This document shows, piece after piece, positions 1-5,664 of a DNA stretch of 8,368 bases. This DNA is from Ectothiorhodospiraceae bacterium. Its GTDB lineage: Bacteria; Pseudomonadota; Gammaproteobacteria; Nitrococcales; AK92. Positions within the stretch are counted from its first letter, which is position 1; every line of letters begins with the position of its first letter. The notes under the pieces were generated by a model. It saw only the letters and a program-made list of their open reading frames with translations, had not been told where the DNA came from and did no database searches. The DNA is taken from NCBI GenBank assembly GCA_029263635.1, contig JAJUFY010000080.1, positions 1 to 8,368 of the forward strand, given 5' to 3'. Made by a program: the position numbers and the translations under genes.

Positions 1-132
1 CATCACGTACACGGATTCCATGATGGCCAGCAGGAACGCCAGTCCCAGCGTCAGGGGTACGAACAGAAAGTGGTACATGGCAGTTGCCGCGAACTGCCAG
101 CGAGATAGCTCTACGACAGTATCGGAGATCAT
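1..132 (-). CDS. cydA: Cytochrome bd ubiquinol oxidase subunit I, N-terminal part (window edge)
   Basis: The first 44 codons of CydA run off the left edge. CydA is the haem-bearing quinol-oxidising subunit of the cytochrome bd terminal oxidase in the inner membrane, which reduces O2 to water at low oxygen. The translation contains the family signature RWQFAATAMYHFLFVPLTLG (residues 11-30) at the start of the first membrane helix. His21 aligns with E. coli His19, an axial ligand of a high-spin haem. The ATG at 132 is supported by a GAGGTG ribosome binding site (139-144) with a 6-nt spacer. The gene is too short for a conventional ORF listing because it is cut by the window. It is transcribed away from the tol cluster, with an FNR-type box 58 bp upstream of its start. 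In E. coli cydABX lies upstream of ybgC in the same direction, so the orientation differs here. Confidence 0.95.
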   Translation of the reverse strand, partial: MISDTVVELSRWQFAATAMYHFLFVPLTLGLAFLLAIMESVYVM

Positions 133-162
133 ACGCCTCACCTCTTCCAGGGCGACGATTCC

Positions 163-168
163 AAGCTA
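163..168 (-). promoter_or_regulatory. Possible -10 element of the cydA promoter
   Basis: Read on the minus strand, TAGCTT (four of six consensus matches) lies so that transcription would start near 156. The FNR-type box would then be centred about 40.5 bp upstream, close to the -41.5 spacing of class II FNR-activated promoters. The hexamer is weak on its own; the call depends on this spacing. It leaves a leader of about 24 nt before the cydA start. Confidence 0.35.
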
Positions 169-189
169 CTCCTCTACCCGTCGCAGCGA

Positions 190-203
190 TTGACCTGAAT
201 CAA
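190..203 (-). promoter_or_regulatory. FNR/Anr-type box upstream of cydA
   Basis: TTGACCTGAATCAA matches the FNR/Anr consensus TTGAT-N4-ATCAA at nine of the ten defined bases. FNR-family regulators are oxygen-sensing iron-sulfur proteins, and cytochrome bd genes are established members of their regulons. The site lies between the divergent cydA and the rightward region. Its spacing to a -10-like hexamer at 163-168 suits activation of cydA. No comparable spacing was found for a rightward promoter. The match and spacing are seen directly; the regulator and direction of effect are inferred. Confidence 0.7.
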
Positions 204-477
204 GTTAATGCTGCAGCGCCGCATGGCCGGCCGCCGTTCGCTCACTCCCCCTGGAATCCTGCCGGCGTGGCCACTGCTGTCGCCGACCTGCGACAGCGCC
301 GGGCGTTGCCGCTGCAGGCTTTCGGCGATCCCGCCGGATTTGCTGTCGTCAAACGGTGACGGTCAGGGCTCTGCAACGCCCCGCATCGGGCCGCAACGAA
401 GCCGTTCGTGCGCCTCACGGCCGCTGGCACGCGGCTTGCTTACTCTCCAGGAGAGGCTCAGCCATCGTGGTACGAAC

Positions 478-591
478 ATGGAACAGCGCACGCCGATACG
501 CGTGTTCGCACGCTCCCGGCGCCGGCCGCGGCGCCGCGCCAAGCCTCTGAAAGACATCCCCTTTGCATCGACCGGGCCCCGGCAAGGCTGA
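478..591 (+). CDS. Possible 37-aa Arg-rich small ORF (doubtful)
   Basis: An ATG-to-TGA frame of 37 codons encodes a strongly basic peptide with an arginine cluster (RSRRRPRRR, residues 12-20). G or C fills roughly four fifths of third codon positions, which fits but does not prove coding in such GC-rich DNA. The nearest good Shine-Dalgarno-like sequence (AGGAGAG, 449-455) is 22 nt upstream, too far for normal initiation; a GTG at 467 in another frame is better spaced. The reason to list it is the intrinsic terminator 42 nt past its stop, which implies that some rightward transcript exists here. No family recognised. It could equally be untranslated RNA. Confidence 0.2.
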   Translation: MEQRTPIRVFARSRRRPRRRAKPLKDIPFASTGPRQG

Positions 592-633
592 CTCTCCTCC
601 GTCTCCCGTGTTCTGCTGGCCTTGTCCCTGATT

Positions 634-657
634 GCCCCCCGCACGGGGGGCTTTTTT
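634..657 (+). terminator. Strong rho-independent terminator, rightward, no clear gene upstream
   Basis: A perfect 7-bp stem GCCCCCC/GGGGGGC closes a GCAC loop (634-651) and is followed directly by six T residues (652-657). The T-run is only on the plus-strand 3' side, so it ends a rightward transcript. No convincing conventional gene precedes it. It lies just 30 bp before the sigma-54 promoter and would insulate that promoter from readthrough. Confidence 0.85.
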
Positions 658-686
658 ATGGACCTGCAGCACGCCGGACCCGGACC

Positions 687-703
687 TTGGCACAGCACTT
701 GCT
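687..703 (+). promoter_or_regulatory. Sigma-54 (RpoN) -24/-12 promoter
   Basis: TTGGCACAGCACTTGCT matches the sigma-54 consensus TGGCAC-N5-TTGC(A/T) at every defined position, with the essential GG at 689-690 and GC at 701-702. Transcription would start about 12 bp past the GC, near 714, heading toward the 69-codon ORF and ybgC. Sigma-54 promoters need an AAA+ enhancer-binding activator, usually bound 80-150 bp upstream (here about 560-630); I could not recognise a known activator site there. The match is direct; activity and the controlled gene are inferred. Confidence 0.65.
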
Positions 704-841
704 AAATGATTCTCAGCTTCGGCGGGACCCGAACGGGAGTCGGCCAGCGGGGTTTGCACCACGGACAGGGCACCCGCGGAACAGGGACGTTCCACCTGCC
801 GATGCTGTCGCCAACAACAACGTAGACGCAGGGACAGGTCG

Positions 842-1051
842 ATGAAGGAGATGCTGTTCATCATGATTGCCATCCTGATACCGCCGACGCTCACCTATCT
901 CGGCATCGCCGGCGACGGCCACGCCCGGCGCATGGCATTCGGATGGCAGCGGCAGGCGGCCATGCATCGAGCCGCCGACGCCTATCCGGCCGTGGAACGG
1001 TGCTGGCCGAATAGCGGCGGAAATTCGCCTTCGCCGACCGTAGGGCCTTGA
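842..1051 (+). CDS. Hypothetical 69-aa protein with hydrophobic N-terminus
   Basis: The ATG at 842 is preceded by AGGGA (830-834) with a 7-nt spacer. An alternative start is the in-frame ATG at 863, downstream of AAGGAG (845-850). Residues 4-23 form a hydrophobic stretch (LFIMIAILIPPTLTYLGIAG) that could be a single membrane helix or an uncleaved signal; the rest is polar with one cysteine (Cys55). It does not resemble CydX or YbgE, the small proteins between cydB and ybgC in E. coli. It is the first frame downstream of the sigma-54 promoter at 687-703, with a leader of about 130 nt containing AACAACAAC (813-821). It may be a real small membrane protein, or its frame may be fortuitous within a regulatory RNA. 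No family recognised. Confidence 0.35.
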   Translation: MKEMLFIMIAILIPPTLTYLGIAGDGHARRMAFGWQRQAAMHRAADAYPAVERCWPNSGGNSPSPTVGP

Positions 1052-1060
1052 TATTGCCGC

Positions 1061-1089
1061 TTGTTCGCTGCAAGCCCCGCGTATACAGT
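1061..1089 (+). promoter_or_regulatory. Possible sigma-70 promoter of the ybgC-tol cluster
   Basis: TTGTTC (1061-1066) is followed after 17 bp by TACAGT (1084-1089); the overlapping TATACA (1082-1087) is a better -10 but only 15 bp away. It lies about 70 bp before the ybgC start, in the only sizeable gap ahead of the cluster. Matches are moderate, so this is tentative. Confidence 0.35.
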
Positions 1090-1148
1090 TAAGAACCATT
1101 CCATTCACTACATTCGATCTGCAAACGGCTCCGGCCTAGCCGCATTCC

Positions 1149-1153
1149 AAGGA
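1149..1153 (+). promoter_or_regulatory. Ribosome binding site that fixes the ybgC start
   Basis: AAGGA lies 6 nt before the GTG at 1160. This favours GTG 1160 over the upstream in-frame start at 1061, which would add 33 residues with no similarity to the family. Confidence 0.75.
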
Positions 1154-1159
1154 TTACTC

Positions 1160-1573
1160 GTGAACGTTTTCGTATGGCCGGTGCGTGTCTACTACGAAGA
1201 CACCGATAGCGGCGGCATCGTCTACCACGCCAACTACCTGAAGTTCATGGAGCGCGGGCGCACCGAATGGCTGCGCGCGCTGGGCTTCGACCAAAGCCGG
1301 CTGAAACAGGAACTCGGCATCCTGTTCGTGGTCCGTTCTCTGCGGATCGATTATGCGAAGCCGGCGCAATTCGACGACAAACTCGAGATTGTTACCCGCG
1401 TCATGGCGCGCCGGGGAGCAAGTCTGCTATTCCATCAGGCCGTCCGGCGGGTGGAGCCGGAGCCTGCGTTATTGGCCGAGGGCGAGGTGAAAGTCGCCTG
1501 CCTGGATGCCAGCACGTTGAGGCCGCGCCCGCTCCCCGACCTCATTGCAACGGAGATAGAGGATGTCGGTTGA
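1160..1573 (+). CDS. ybgC: Tol-Pal cluster acyl-CoA thioesterase YbgC
   Basis: A 137-residue hot-dog-fold thioesterase, close to the 134 residues of E. coli YbgC. The family hydrolyses acyl-CoA thioesters in the cytoplasm and has been linked to phospholipid synthesis at the inner membrane. The N-terminal signature EDTDSGGIVYHANYLKFMER (residues 13-32) holds the catalytic Asp of the 4-hydroxybenzoyl-CoA thioesterase type, within DTDSGG (14-19), and the active-site helix. The GTG start at 1160 begins the protein a few residues before the first strand (VWPVRVYYED), as in homologues. The 3' end overlaps tolQ by 11 nt, implying translational coupling. This gene leads the tol operon in most gammaproteobacteria. 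Its promoter may be the weak sigma-70-like site at 1061-1089 or readthrough from the sigma-54 promoter. Confidence 0.93.
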   Translation: MNVFVWPVRVYYEDTDSGGIVYHANYLKFMERGRTEWLRALGFDQSRLKQELGILFVVRSLRIDYAKPAQFDDKLEIVTRVMARRGASLLFHQAVRRVEPEPALLAEGEVKVACLDASTLRPRPLPDLIATEIEDVG

Positions 1574-2264
1574 TCTCTCTCTGGCACACCTGATTCTGCA
1601 GGCGAGCCCGGTCGTCCAGCTCGTCATGCTGATCCTGGTAGGCGCCTCGATCGCCTCGTGGACCATCATCTTCAGCAAGCACTCTGCGCTGAAGGCGGCC
1701 CATGCCGGTGCCGAAGAATTCGAAGAGCGCTTCTGGTCGGGCGGCAATATCGCCGAGCTCTACGCCCAGGCCAATCGCACCGATGAGAGCAGCGGCGGCC
1801 TGGAGCGCATCTTCCGGGCCGGCTTCCGCGAGTTCTCGCGGATGCGCATGCAGAACGTCGGCTCCGAGGCCGTGGTCGAAGCCTCGCAGCGGGCCATGCG
1901 GGTGGCGTTCTCGCGCGAGCTGGACGATCTCGAGGCACGGCTGCCCTTCCTCGCCACGGTCGGCTCGACCAGTCCTTATATCGGCCTGTTCGGCACCGTC
2001 TGGGGCATCATGAATTCCTTCCAGGCGCTCGGCCACATGCAGCAGGCGACCCTGGCGACCGTGGCGCCGGGCATCGCCGAGGCCTTGATCGCGACCGCCA
2101 TCGGCCTGTTCGCCGCCATCCCGGCCGTGATCGCCTACAACCGCTACTCGAACCGGGCGGAGCGGCTGGCCAGCCGCTATGAGATCTTCATGGAGGAATT
2201 CACCAGCATCCTCCAGCGCAACATCCACAGCATCGTCGCCAGCGACGAACGCTCGGCCAGCTGA
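1563..2264 (+). CDS. tolQ: Tol-Pal system inner-membrane motor protein TolQ
   Basis: 233 residues (E. coli 230). TolQ is the MotA/ExbB-family stator subunit that, with TolR, uses the proton motive force to energise TolA. Three membrane segments are visible: about 15-38, 128-152 and 167-192. The large cytoplasmic loop between the first two is characteristic. Thr145 (in GLFGTVWGIM) and Thr178 (in EALIATAIGL) occupy the positions of the conserved pore threonines of E. coli TolQ, same numbering. The ATG is preceded by GGAG (1552-1555) with a 7-nt spacer and overlaps the end of ybgC. TolR follows after 11 nt. Confidence 0.97.
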   Translation: MSVDLSLAHLILQASPVVQLVMLILVGASIASWTIIFSKHSALKAAHAGAEEFEERFWSGGNIAELYAQANRTDESSGGLERIFRAGFREFSRMRMQNVGSEAVVEASQRAMRVAFSRELDDLEARLPFLATVGSTSPYIGLFGTVWGIMNSFQALGHMQQATLATVAPGIAEALIATAIGLFAAIPAVIAYNRYSNRAERLASRYEIFMEEFTSILQRNIHSIVASDERSAS

Positions 2265-2275
2265 GGGACGCGAAC

Positions 2276-2716
2276 ATGGCCGCCCCGATGCAGAGCAGTC
2301 TCGGTCGCCGCCGCGGGCGCCGGCCGATGTCCGAGATCAACGTCGTCCCCTACATCGACGTGATGCTGGTCCTGCTGGTGATCTTCATGGTCACGGCGCC
2401 GCTGCTCACGCAGGGCGTGTCGGTGGACCTGCCGCAGGCGAGCGCGGCTCCGGTCGATACCCGGGATCAGGAACCGCTGATCGTGGGCATCCTGGCCGAC
2501 GGCAGCTACCATCTGAGCATCGAGCAGGACCGCGAGGTCAGCCTGCCGGAACTGCTGACCATGGTCTCGGCCGTAATGCAGCGCCGGCCCGACACGCCGG
2601 TGCTGGTCAAGGGCGACCGCAACGTGCCCTACGGCCGGGTGGTGGAAGCCATGGCGCAGCTGCAGCAGGCGGGCGTGCCCAGGGTCGGGCTAATGACGGA
2701 ACCGGCAGGGCGCTAG
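2276..2716 (+). CDS. tolR: Tol-Pal system protein TolR
   Basis: 146 residues (E. coli 142), ExbD/TolR family. One N-terminal transmembrane helix (about 24-45) is introduced by SEINVVPYIDVMLVLLVIFM (residues 19-38). Asp28 is the conserved proton-carrying aspartate (E. coli Asp23). The remaining 100 residues form the periplasmic domain that can bind peptidoglycan. An arginine-rich cytoplasmic N-terminus (RRRGRR, 11-16) sets the topology. GAGGGA (2263-2268) overlapping the tolQ stop serves as ribosome binding site. tolA starts 4 nt after its stop. Confidence 0.97.
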   Translation: MAAPMQSSLGRRRGRRPMSEINVVPYIDVMLVLLVIFMVTAPLLTQGVSVDLPQASAAPVDTRDQEPLIVGILADGSYHLSIEQDREVSLPELLTMVSAVMQRRPDTPVLVKGDRNVPYGRVVEAMAQLQQAGVPRVGLMTEPAGR

Positions 2717-2720
2717 ACCG

Positions 2721-3668
2721 ATGCGCGACAATGCCGATACGCTCAAGGCCTTCGGGCTGGCGCTGGCGGTGCACGCGGCGGTGCTGGGCGCCTTCACCTT
2801 CAGCCTGTCGCTGCCCAGCCGGGTGCACCAGGTGCCGCCGCAGGAGACGGATCAGCCGATCCAGGCCTTCGCCGTCGACGCCGCTGCCGTACAGGCCGAG
2901 GTCGAGCGCCAGCAGGCCAAGGAGGCTGCCGCCCGCGCCGCCGAGCAGCGACGCCAGCGCGAGCTGGCCGAGCAGGAGCGCAAGGCCCGCGAAGCGCGGG
3001 CGCGCGAGGAGCAGCGGCTGCAGGAAATCGCCCGCCAGCGCGAAGAAGCGAAGCGGCAGCAGGAAGCCGAACAGGCCCGGCTGGCCAGGCTCAAGGAAGA
3101 ACAGGCGCGCGAGGCCGAGCGGCTGCAGAAGCTGCAGGAACAGCGCGCGGCCGAGGAGGCCAAGCGCAAGGCCGAGGAACAGGCGCGGCTGGAGCGGGAA
3201 CGCAAGGCTCGCGAAGAAGCCGAGCGCAAGCGCCGGGAAGAAGAAAAGCGCAAGGCAGAGGAGGCGAAGCGGAAAGCCGAGGAGGAAGCCAGGCAGCGCG
3301 CTGAAGCAGAGCGTCGCAAGGCGGAAGAAGAAGCCCGCCGGGCGCAGATCGCGGCCGAAGAGCTGAATAACAAGATCCGCCAGGCCGTGCCCGGCTGGGC
3401 CAACGCCGTTACCGCGCATGTACGGCGCTACTGGACCCTGCCGCCGGGTTCCTACGCCGGCCGCGAAACCACGGTGGAGATCCGGCTGGCGCTGAACGGC
3501 AACGTGCTGAACGTGCGCACCGTGCGCTCCAGCGGCGACGCCACCTTCGACCGCCTCGCCGAAGCGACCATACAGAAGGCAAGCCCGCTGCCGATGCCCG
3601 CCGATGCCGATGTCGCCAGAGCATTCAGCAGCCAGGGCGTTCAATTCATCTTCAAGCCGAGCCAATGA
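2721..3668 (+). CDS. tolA: Tol-Pal system cell envelope protein TolA
   Basis: 315 residues, shorter than E. coli TolA (421), mainly in the helical middle domain. Domain I is a membrane anchor at about 11-30 with His18 in the helix, matching the histidine through which TolA contacts TolQ. Domain II (about 55-217) is a long Ala/Glu/Lys/Arg helix of repeated KAEE/KRKAEE units spanning the periplasm. Domain III (about 222-315) is the TonB-like C-terminal domain that binds TolB and Pal; it shows RRYWTLPPG (235-243) and SSGDATFDRLAEATIQKASP (270-289). There is no cysteine, so no disulfide in domain III as in E. coli. Its stop overlaps the tolB start (ATGA). The repetitive domain produces long false frames on the other strand and frame. 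Confidence 0.96.
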   Translation: MRDNADTLKAFGLALAVHAAVLGAFTFSLSLPSRVHQVPPQETDQPIQAFAVDAAAVQAEVERQQAKEAAARAAEQRRQRELAEQERKAREARAREEQRLQEIARQREEAKRQQEAEQARLARLKEEQAREAERLQKLQEQRAAEEAKRKAEEQARLERERKAREEAERKRREEEKRKAEEAKRKAEEEARQRAEAERRKAEEEARRAQIAAEELNNKIRQAVPGWANAVTAHVRRYWTLPPGSYAGRETTVEIRLALNGNVLNVRTVRSSGDATFDRLAEATIQKASPLPMPADADVARAFSSQGVQFIFKPSQ

Positions 3669-4984
3669 TGCTGAAGCCGAATCTCTTTCGACTCCTCGTG
3701 CTGCCGGCGGTGCTCGCCCTTGCCATGATCGGGCGCGCCCCGGCGCAGCCGATCACCATCGAGATCGCTGGCGCCACCGAGGCCGCCATCCCGATCGCCG
3801 TGGTGCCGTTCCACGTCCTCGGCAACGCCGCGCCGCCGCAGGACGTCGCCGCCATCATCGCCGGCAACCTCCAGCGCAGCGGCATGTTCGAGCCGCTGGC
3901 CAGCAGCGACATGCTCTCCCGGCCGGCCCGCATGGAGGACGTGCAGTTCGCGCAATGGCGGGCGCTGGGCGTCGACTATCTGGTGATCGGCAGCATTCAG
4001 CCGCATGCGGGCGGCAGCTATCAGCTGCGCTTCGAGCTGCTGGACGTCTACAAGAACAGCCGGCTGCAGGCCAAGGCCTATCGGGTCCCGGCCACTGCCC
4101 TGCGCGACCTCGCCCACAACATCAGCGACCTGATCTACGAAGCCATCACCGGCGACCCTGGCGCCTTCAACACCAAGATCCTCTACGTCACCGAATCCAG
4201 GGACGGCGACAAGCGCCGCTACCAGCTGATCCATGCCGATGCCGACGGCGAGCGGCCGCAGGCCCTGCTGACCTCGTCGCACCCCATCATGTCGCCGGCC
4301 TGGTCGCCCGACCGCCAGCAAGTCGCCTATGTGTCCTTCGAGGGCGGCAGGGCCGAGGTCTGGGTCCAGCCGGTGTACACCAACCAGCGGCCGGTGCCGC
4401 GCCGCAAGGTCGCCGCCTTCCCGGGCATCAACAGTTCGCCGGCCTGGGCGCCGGACGGCCGCCGGCTGGCGCTGACCCTGTCCAGGAACGGCAACGCCGA
4501 CATCTACGTGCTGGACGTCGACACCGGCCGACTCACACAGGTGACCCGCCATTGGGCGATCGACACCTCACCGGTGTGGGCGCCGGACGGCCGCTCCATC
4601 CTGTTCATGTCCGAGCGCGGCGGCGGCGCCCAGATCTACCGGGTTCCCGTGACCGGCGGCGAGCCGGAGCGGCTGACCTTCACCGGCCGCTACAACGCCG
4701 ACCCGGCCATCTCGCCGGACGGCAAGCGGCTGGCCATGGTGCACCGGACCGATGGCGGCGACCGCATCGCCGTCCTGGACCTTGAGACCGGCCAGCTGCG
4801 CGTGCTGACCGAGGGTCCTCTGGATGAACACCCCAGCTTTGCGCCCAACGGCGCGATGCTGCTCTATGCGTCCAGCCGCGGCGGTGCGTCCCGCCTCGCC
4901 ACGGTGTCGCTGCATGGACGGGCGGACTTGCCACTGGCACTGTCCCATGGCAACGCCCGATCCCCTGCGTGGTCTCCACGCTAA
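3665..4984 (+). CDS. tolB: Tol-Pal system periplasmic beta-propeller protein TolB
   Basis: 439 residues (E. coli 430). A Sec signal peptide (1-27) with probable cleavage after APA precedes a mature N-terminal domain (28 to about 165) containing IPIAVVPF and LGVDYLVIGS. A six-bladed propeller (about 170-439) follows, with PD40-type repeats: SPAWSPDRQQ (210-219), SPAWAPDGRR (258-267), SPVWAPDGRS (302-311), DPAISPDGKR (346-355), HPSFAPNGAM (389-398) and SPAWSPR at the end. TolB shuttles between Pal and TolA in the periplasm. Its start overlaps the tolA stop by 4 nt; a second ATG follows directly at 3668 and could also be used. Confidence 0.97.
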   Translation: MMLKPNLFRLLVLPAVLALAMIGRAPAQPITIEIAGATEAAIPIAVVPFHVLGNAAPPQDVAAIIAGNLQRSGMFEPLASSDMLSRPARMEDVQFAQWRALGVDYLVIGSIQPHAGGSYQLRFELLDVYKNSRLQAKAYRVPATALRDLAHNISDLIYEAITGDPGAFNTKILYVTESRDGDKRRYQLIHADADGERPQALLTSSHPIMSPAWSPDRQQVAYVSFEGGRAEVWVQPVYTNQRPVPRRKVAAFPGINSSPAWAPDGRRLALTLSRNGNADIYVLDVDTGRLTQVTRHWAIDTSPVWAPDGRSILFMSERGGGAQIYRVPVTGGEPERLTFTGRYNADPAISPDGKRLAMVHRTDGGDRIAVLDLETGQLRVLTEGPLDEHPSFAPNGAMLLYASSRGGASRLATVSLHGRADLPLALSHGNARSPAWSPR

Positions 4985-5005
4985 CCCGCTGTCAACAACA
5001 ATGCT

Positions 5006-5011
5006 AAGGAG
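5006..5011 (+). promoter_or_regulatory. Ribosome binding site that fixes the pal start
   Basis: AAGGAG lies 7 nt before ATG 5019. It selects that start over the in-frame ATG at 5001 and a start at 4824 inside tolB, and leaves a normal-length lipoprotein signal. Confidence 0.85.
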
Positions 5012-5018
5012 TCTGACA

Positions 5019-5558
5019 ATGAATGCACTTCGTCTTTTTGTCGCCGTGGGGCTGTTCGCCCTGATCACGGGCTGTGCCACCCAGGGTGGCGTGGAATCCG
5101 GCGCCACCGCCCCGGTGGAGGAACGCCCGGCCGCTGCCGGCACCCAGGCCGAAGGCGCGCAGGCCGGCGGTGCCGCTGCAGCCGGCAGCTTCGCCGGCGA
5201 AGAGCTGGACGATCCGGCCAGCCCGCTATCCGAGCGCGTGGTCTACTTCGACTTCGACAGCAACGTGATCCGTCCGGAATTCACCGCCATGCTGGAAGCG
5301 CACGGCAAGTACCTGGCCGCCCATCCGGAAGTGCGCCTCGTGGTCGAAGGCCACACCGACGAGCGCGGCTCGCAGGAGTACAACCTGGCGCTTGGCGAGC
5401 GTCGTGCCGAGGCCGTGAAGCGCGTGCTGGTTCTCAACGGCGCCGCTCCGGGCCAGATCGAGAATGTCAGCTACGGCGAGGAGAAGCCGGCGATGGAAGG
5501 CACCGGTGAGGCGGTGTGGTCGCAGAACCGTCGTGCCGAGCTGGTCTACCAGCGCTAA
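5019..5558 (+). CDS. pal: Peptidoglycan-associated lipoprotein Pal
   Basis: 179 residues (E. coli 173). The lipoprotein signal peptide ends in the lipobox LITGC (15-19), so Cys19 is lipidated. The residue after it is Ala, not the Asp inner-membrane retention signal, which fits outer-membrane sorting. A flexible Ala/Gly/Glu linker (20 to about 68) leads to the OmpA-like peptidoglycan-binding domain (about 72-178). VVYFDFDSNVIRPE opens the domain, and Asp114 and Arg129 in GHTDERGSQEYNLALGERRA (111-130) are the residues that grip meso-diaminopimelate. Pal tethers the outer membrane to the wall and is released or repositioned by TolB and TolA during constriction. The gene begins 34 nt after tolB. 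Confidence 0.97.
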   Translation: MNALRLFVAVGLFALITGCATQGGVESGATAPVEERPAAAGTQAEGAQAGGAAAAGSFAGEELDDPASPLSERVVYFDFDSNVIRPEFTAMLEAHGKYLAAHPEVRLVVEGHTDERGSQEYNLALGERRAEAVKRVLVLNGAAPGQIENVSYGEEKPAMEGTGEAVWSQNRRAELVYQR

Positions 5559-5638
5559 AGGCTCTACCAGGCACATGGACGTGCCACCCCCTCAGCGCCG
5601 GCAGGGATGCACAGCGTCGCTGCATCAGGTAAAAGACT

Positions 5639-5657
5639 CCGATGTCGAATGCATCGG
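5639..5657 (+). promoter_or_regulatory. Hairpin overlapping the cpoB ribosome binding site
   Basis: CCGATG (5639-5644) and CATCGG (5652-5657) form a perfect 6-bp stem with a 7-nt loop. The stem takes in the first two G of the GGGAG Shine-Dalgarno sequence (5656-5660) used by cpoB at 5665. Such a structure could lower cpoB translation relative to pal. The pairing is seen; the effect is inferred. Confidence 0.4.
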
Positions 5658-5664
5658 GAGAACC

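Larger units (their letters stand above)
133..841. other. cydA-ybgC intergenic region, left part
   Basis: About 700 bp with no gene of recognised family on either strand. Several long open frames cross it, but they are Arg/Pro/Ala-rich, lack good ribosome binding sites and look like GC-rich shadows. What can be supported are discrete signals: the FNR-type box (190-203), a short dyad at 443-454 (TCTCC/GGAGA), a 37-codon Arg-rich frame (478-591), an intrinsic terminator pointing right (634-657), a sigma-54 promoter (687-703), and a dyad GGAAC-N6-GTTCC (778-793). Nothing recognisable was seen between 210 and 440. Confidence 0.6.

Noticed and set aside
408..845. 145-codon plus-strand frame across the orphan terminator and sigma-54 promoter
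   Set aside because: It reads straight through the intrinsic terminator at 634-657, has no ribosome binding site and shows no domain.
714..1051. CrcZ-like Hfq/Crc-sequestering RNA driven by the sigma-54 promoter
   Set aside because: Only a single AACAACAAC motif (813-821) was found, whereas such RNAs carry several A-rich CA motifs, and no terminator closes the transcript.
1061..1159. Upstream in-frame extension of ybgC
   Set aside because: It has no ribosome binding site and its residues do not resemble the family; GTG 1160 with AAGGA gives the expected length.
2179..3366. Long plus-strand frame across the tolR/tolA region (395 codons, Arg/Pro/Ser-rich)
   Set aside because: It is out of frame with clear tolR and tolA, has a composition typical of a GC-rich shadow, and shows no family motif.
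2607..3665. Long minus-strand frame opposite tolA (352 codons, Leu/Phe-rich)
   Set aside because: It is the antisense image of the repetitive Glu/Lys/Ala helix of TolA.
3604..4785. 393-codon plus-strand frame overlapping tolB
   Set aside because: Shadow of the tolB coding sequence; Arg/Pro/Gly/His-rich, with no ribosome binding site or recognisable domain.
4824..5018. Upstream in-frame extension of pal into tolB
   Set aside because: It would bury the lipoprotein signal; ATG 5019 with AAGGAG is the clear start.
5464..5664. Upstream in-frame extension of cpoB into pal
   Set aside because: It would place residues before a clean Sec signal peptide starting at ATG 5665.
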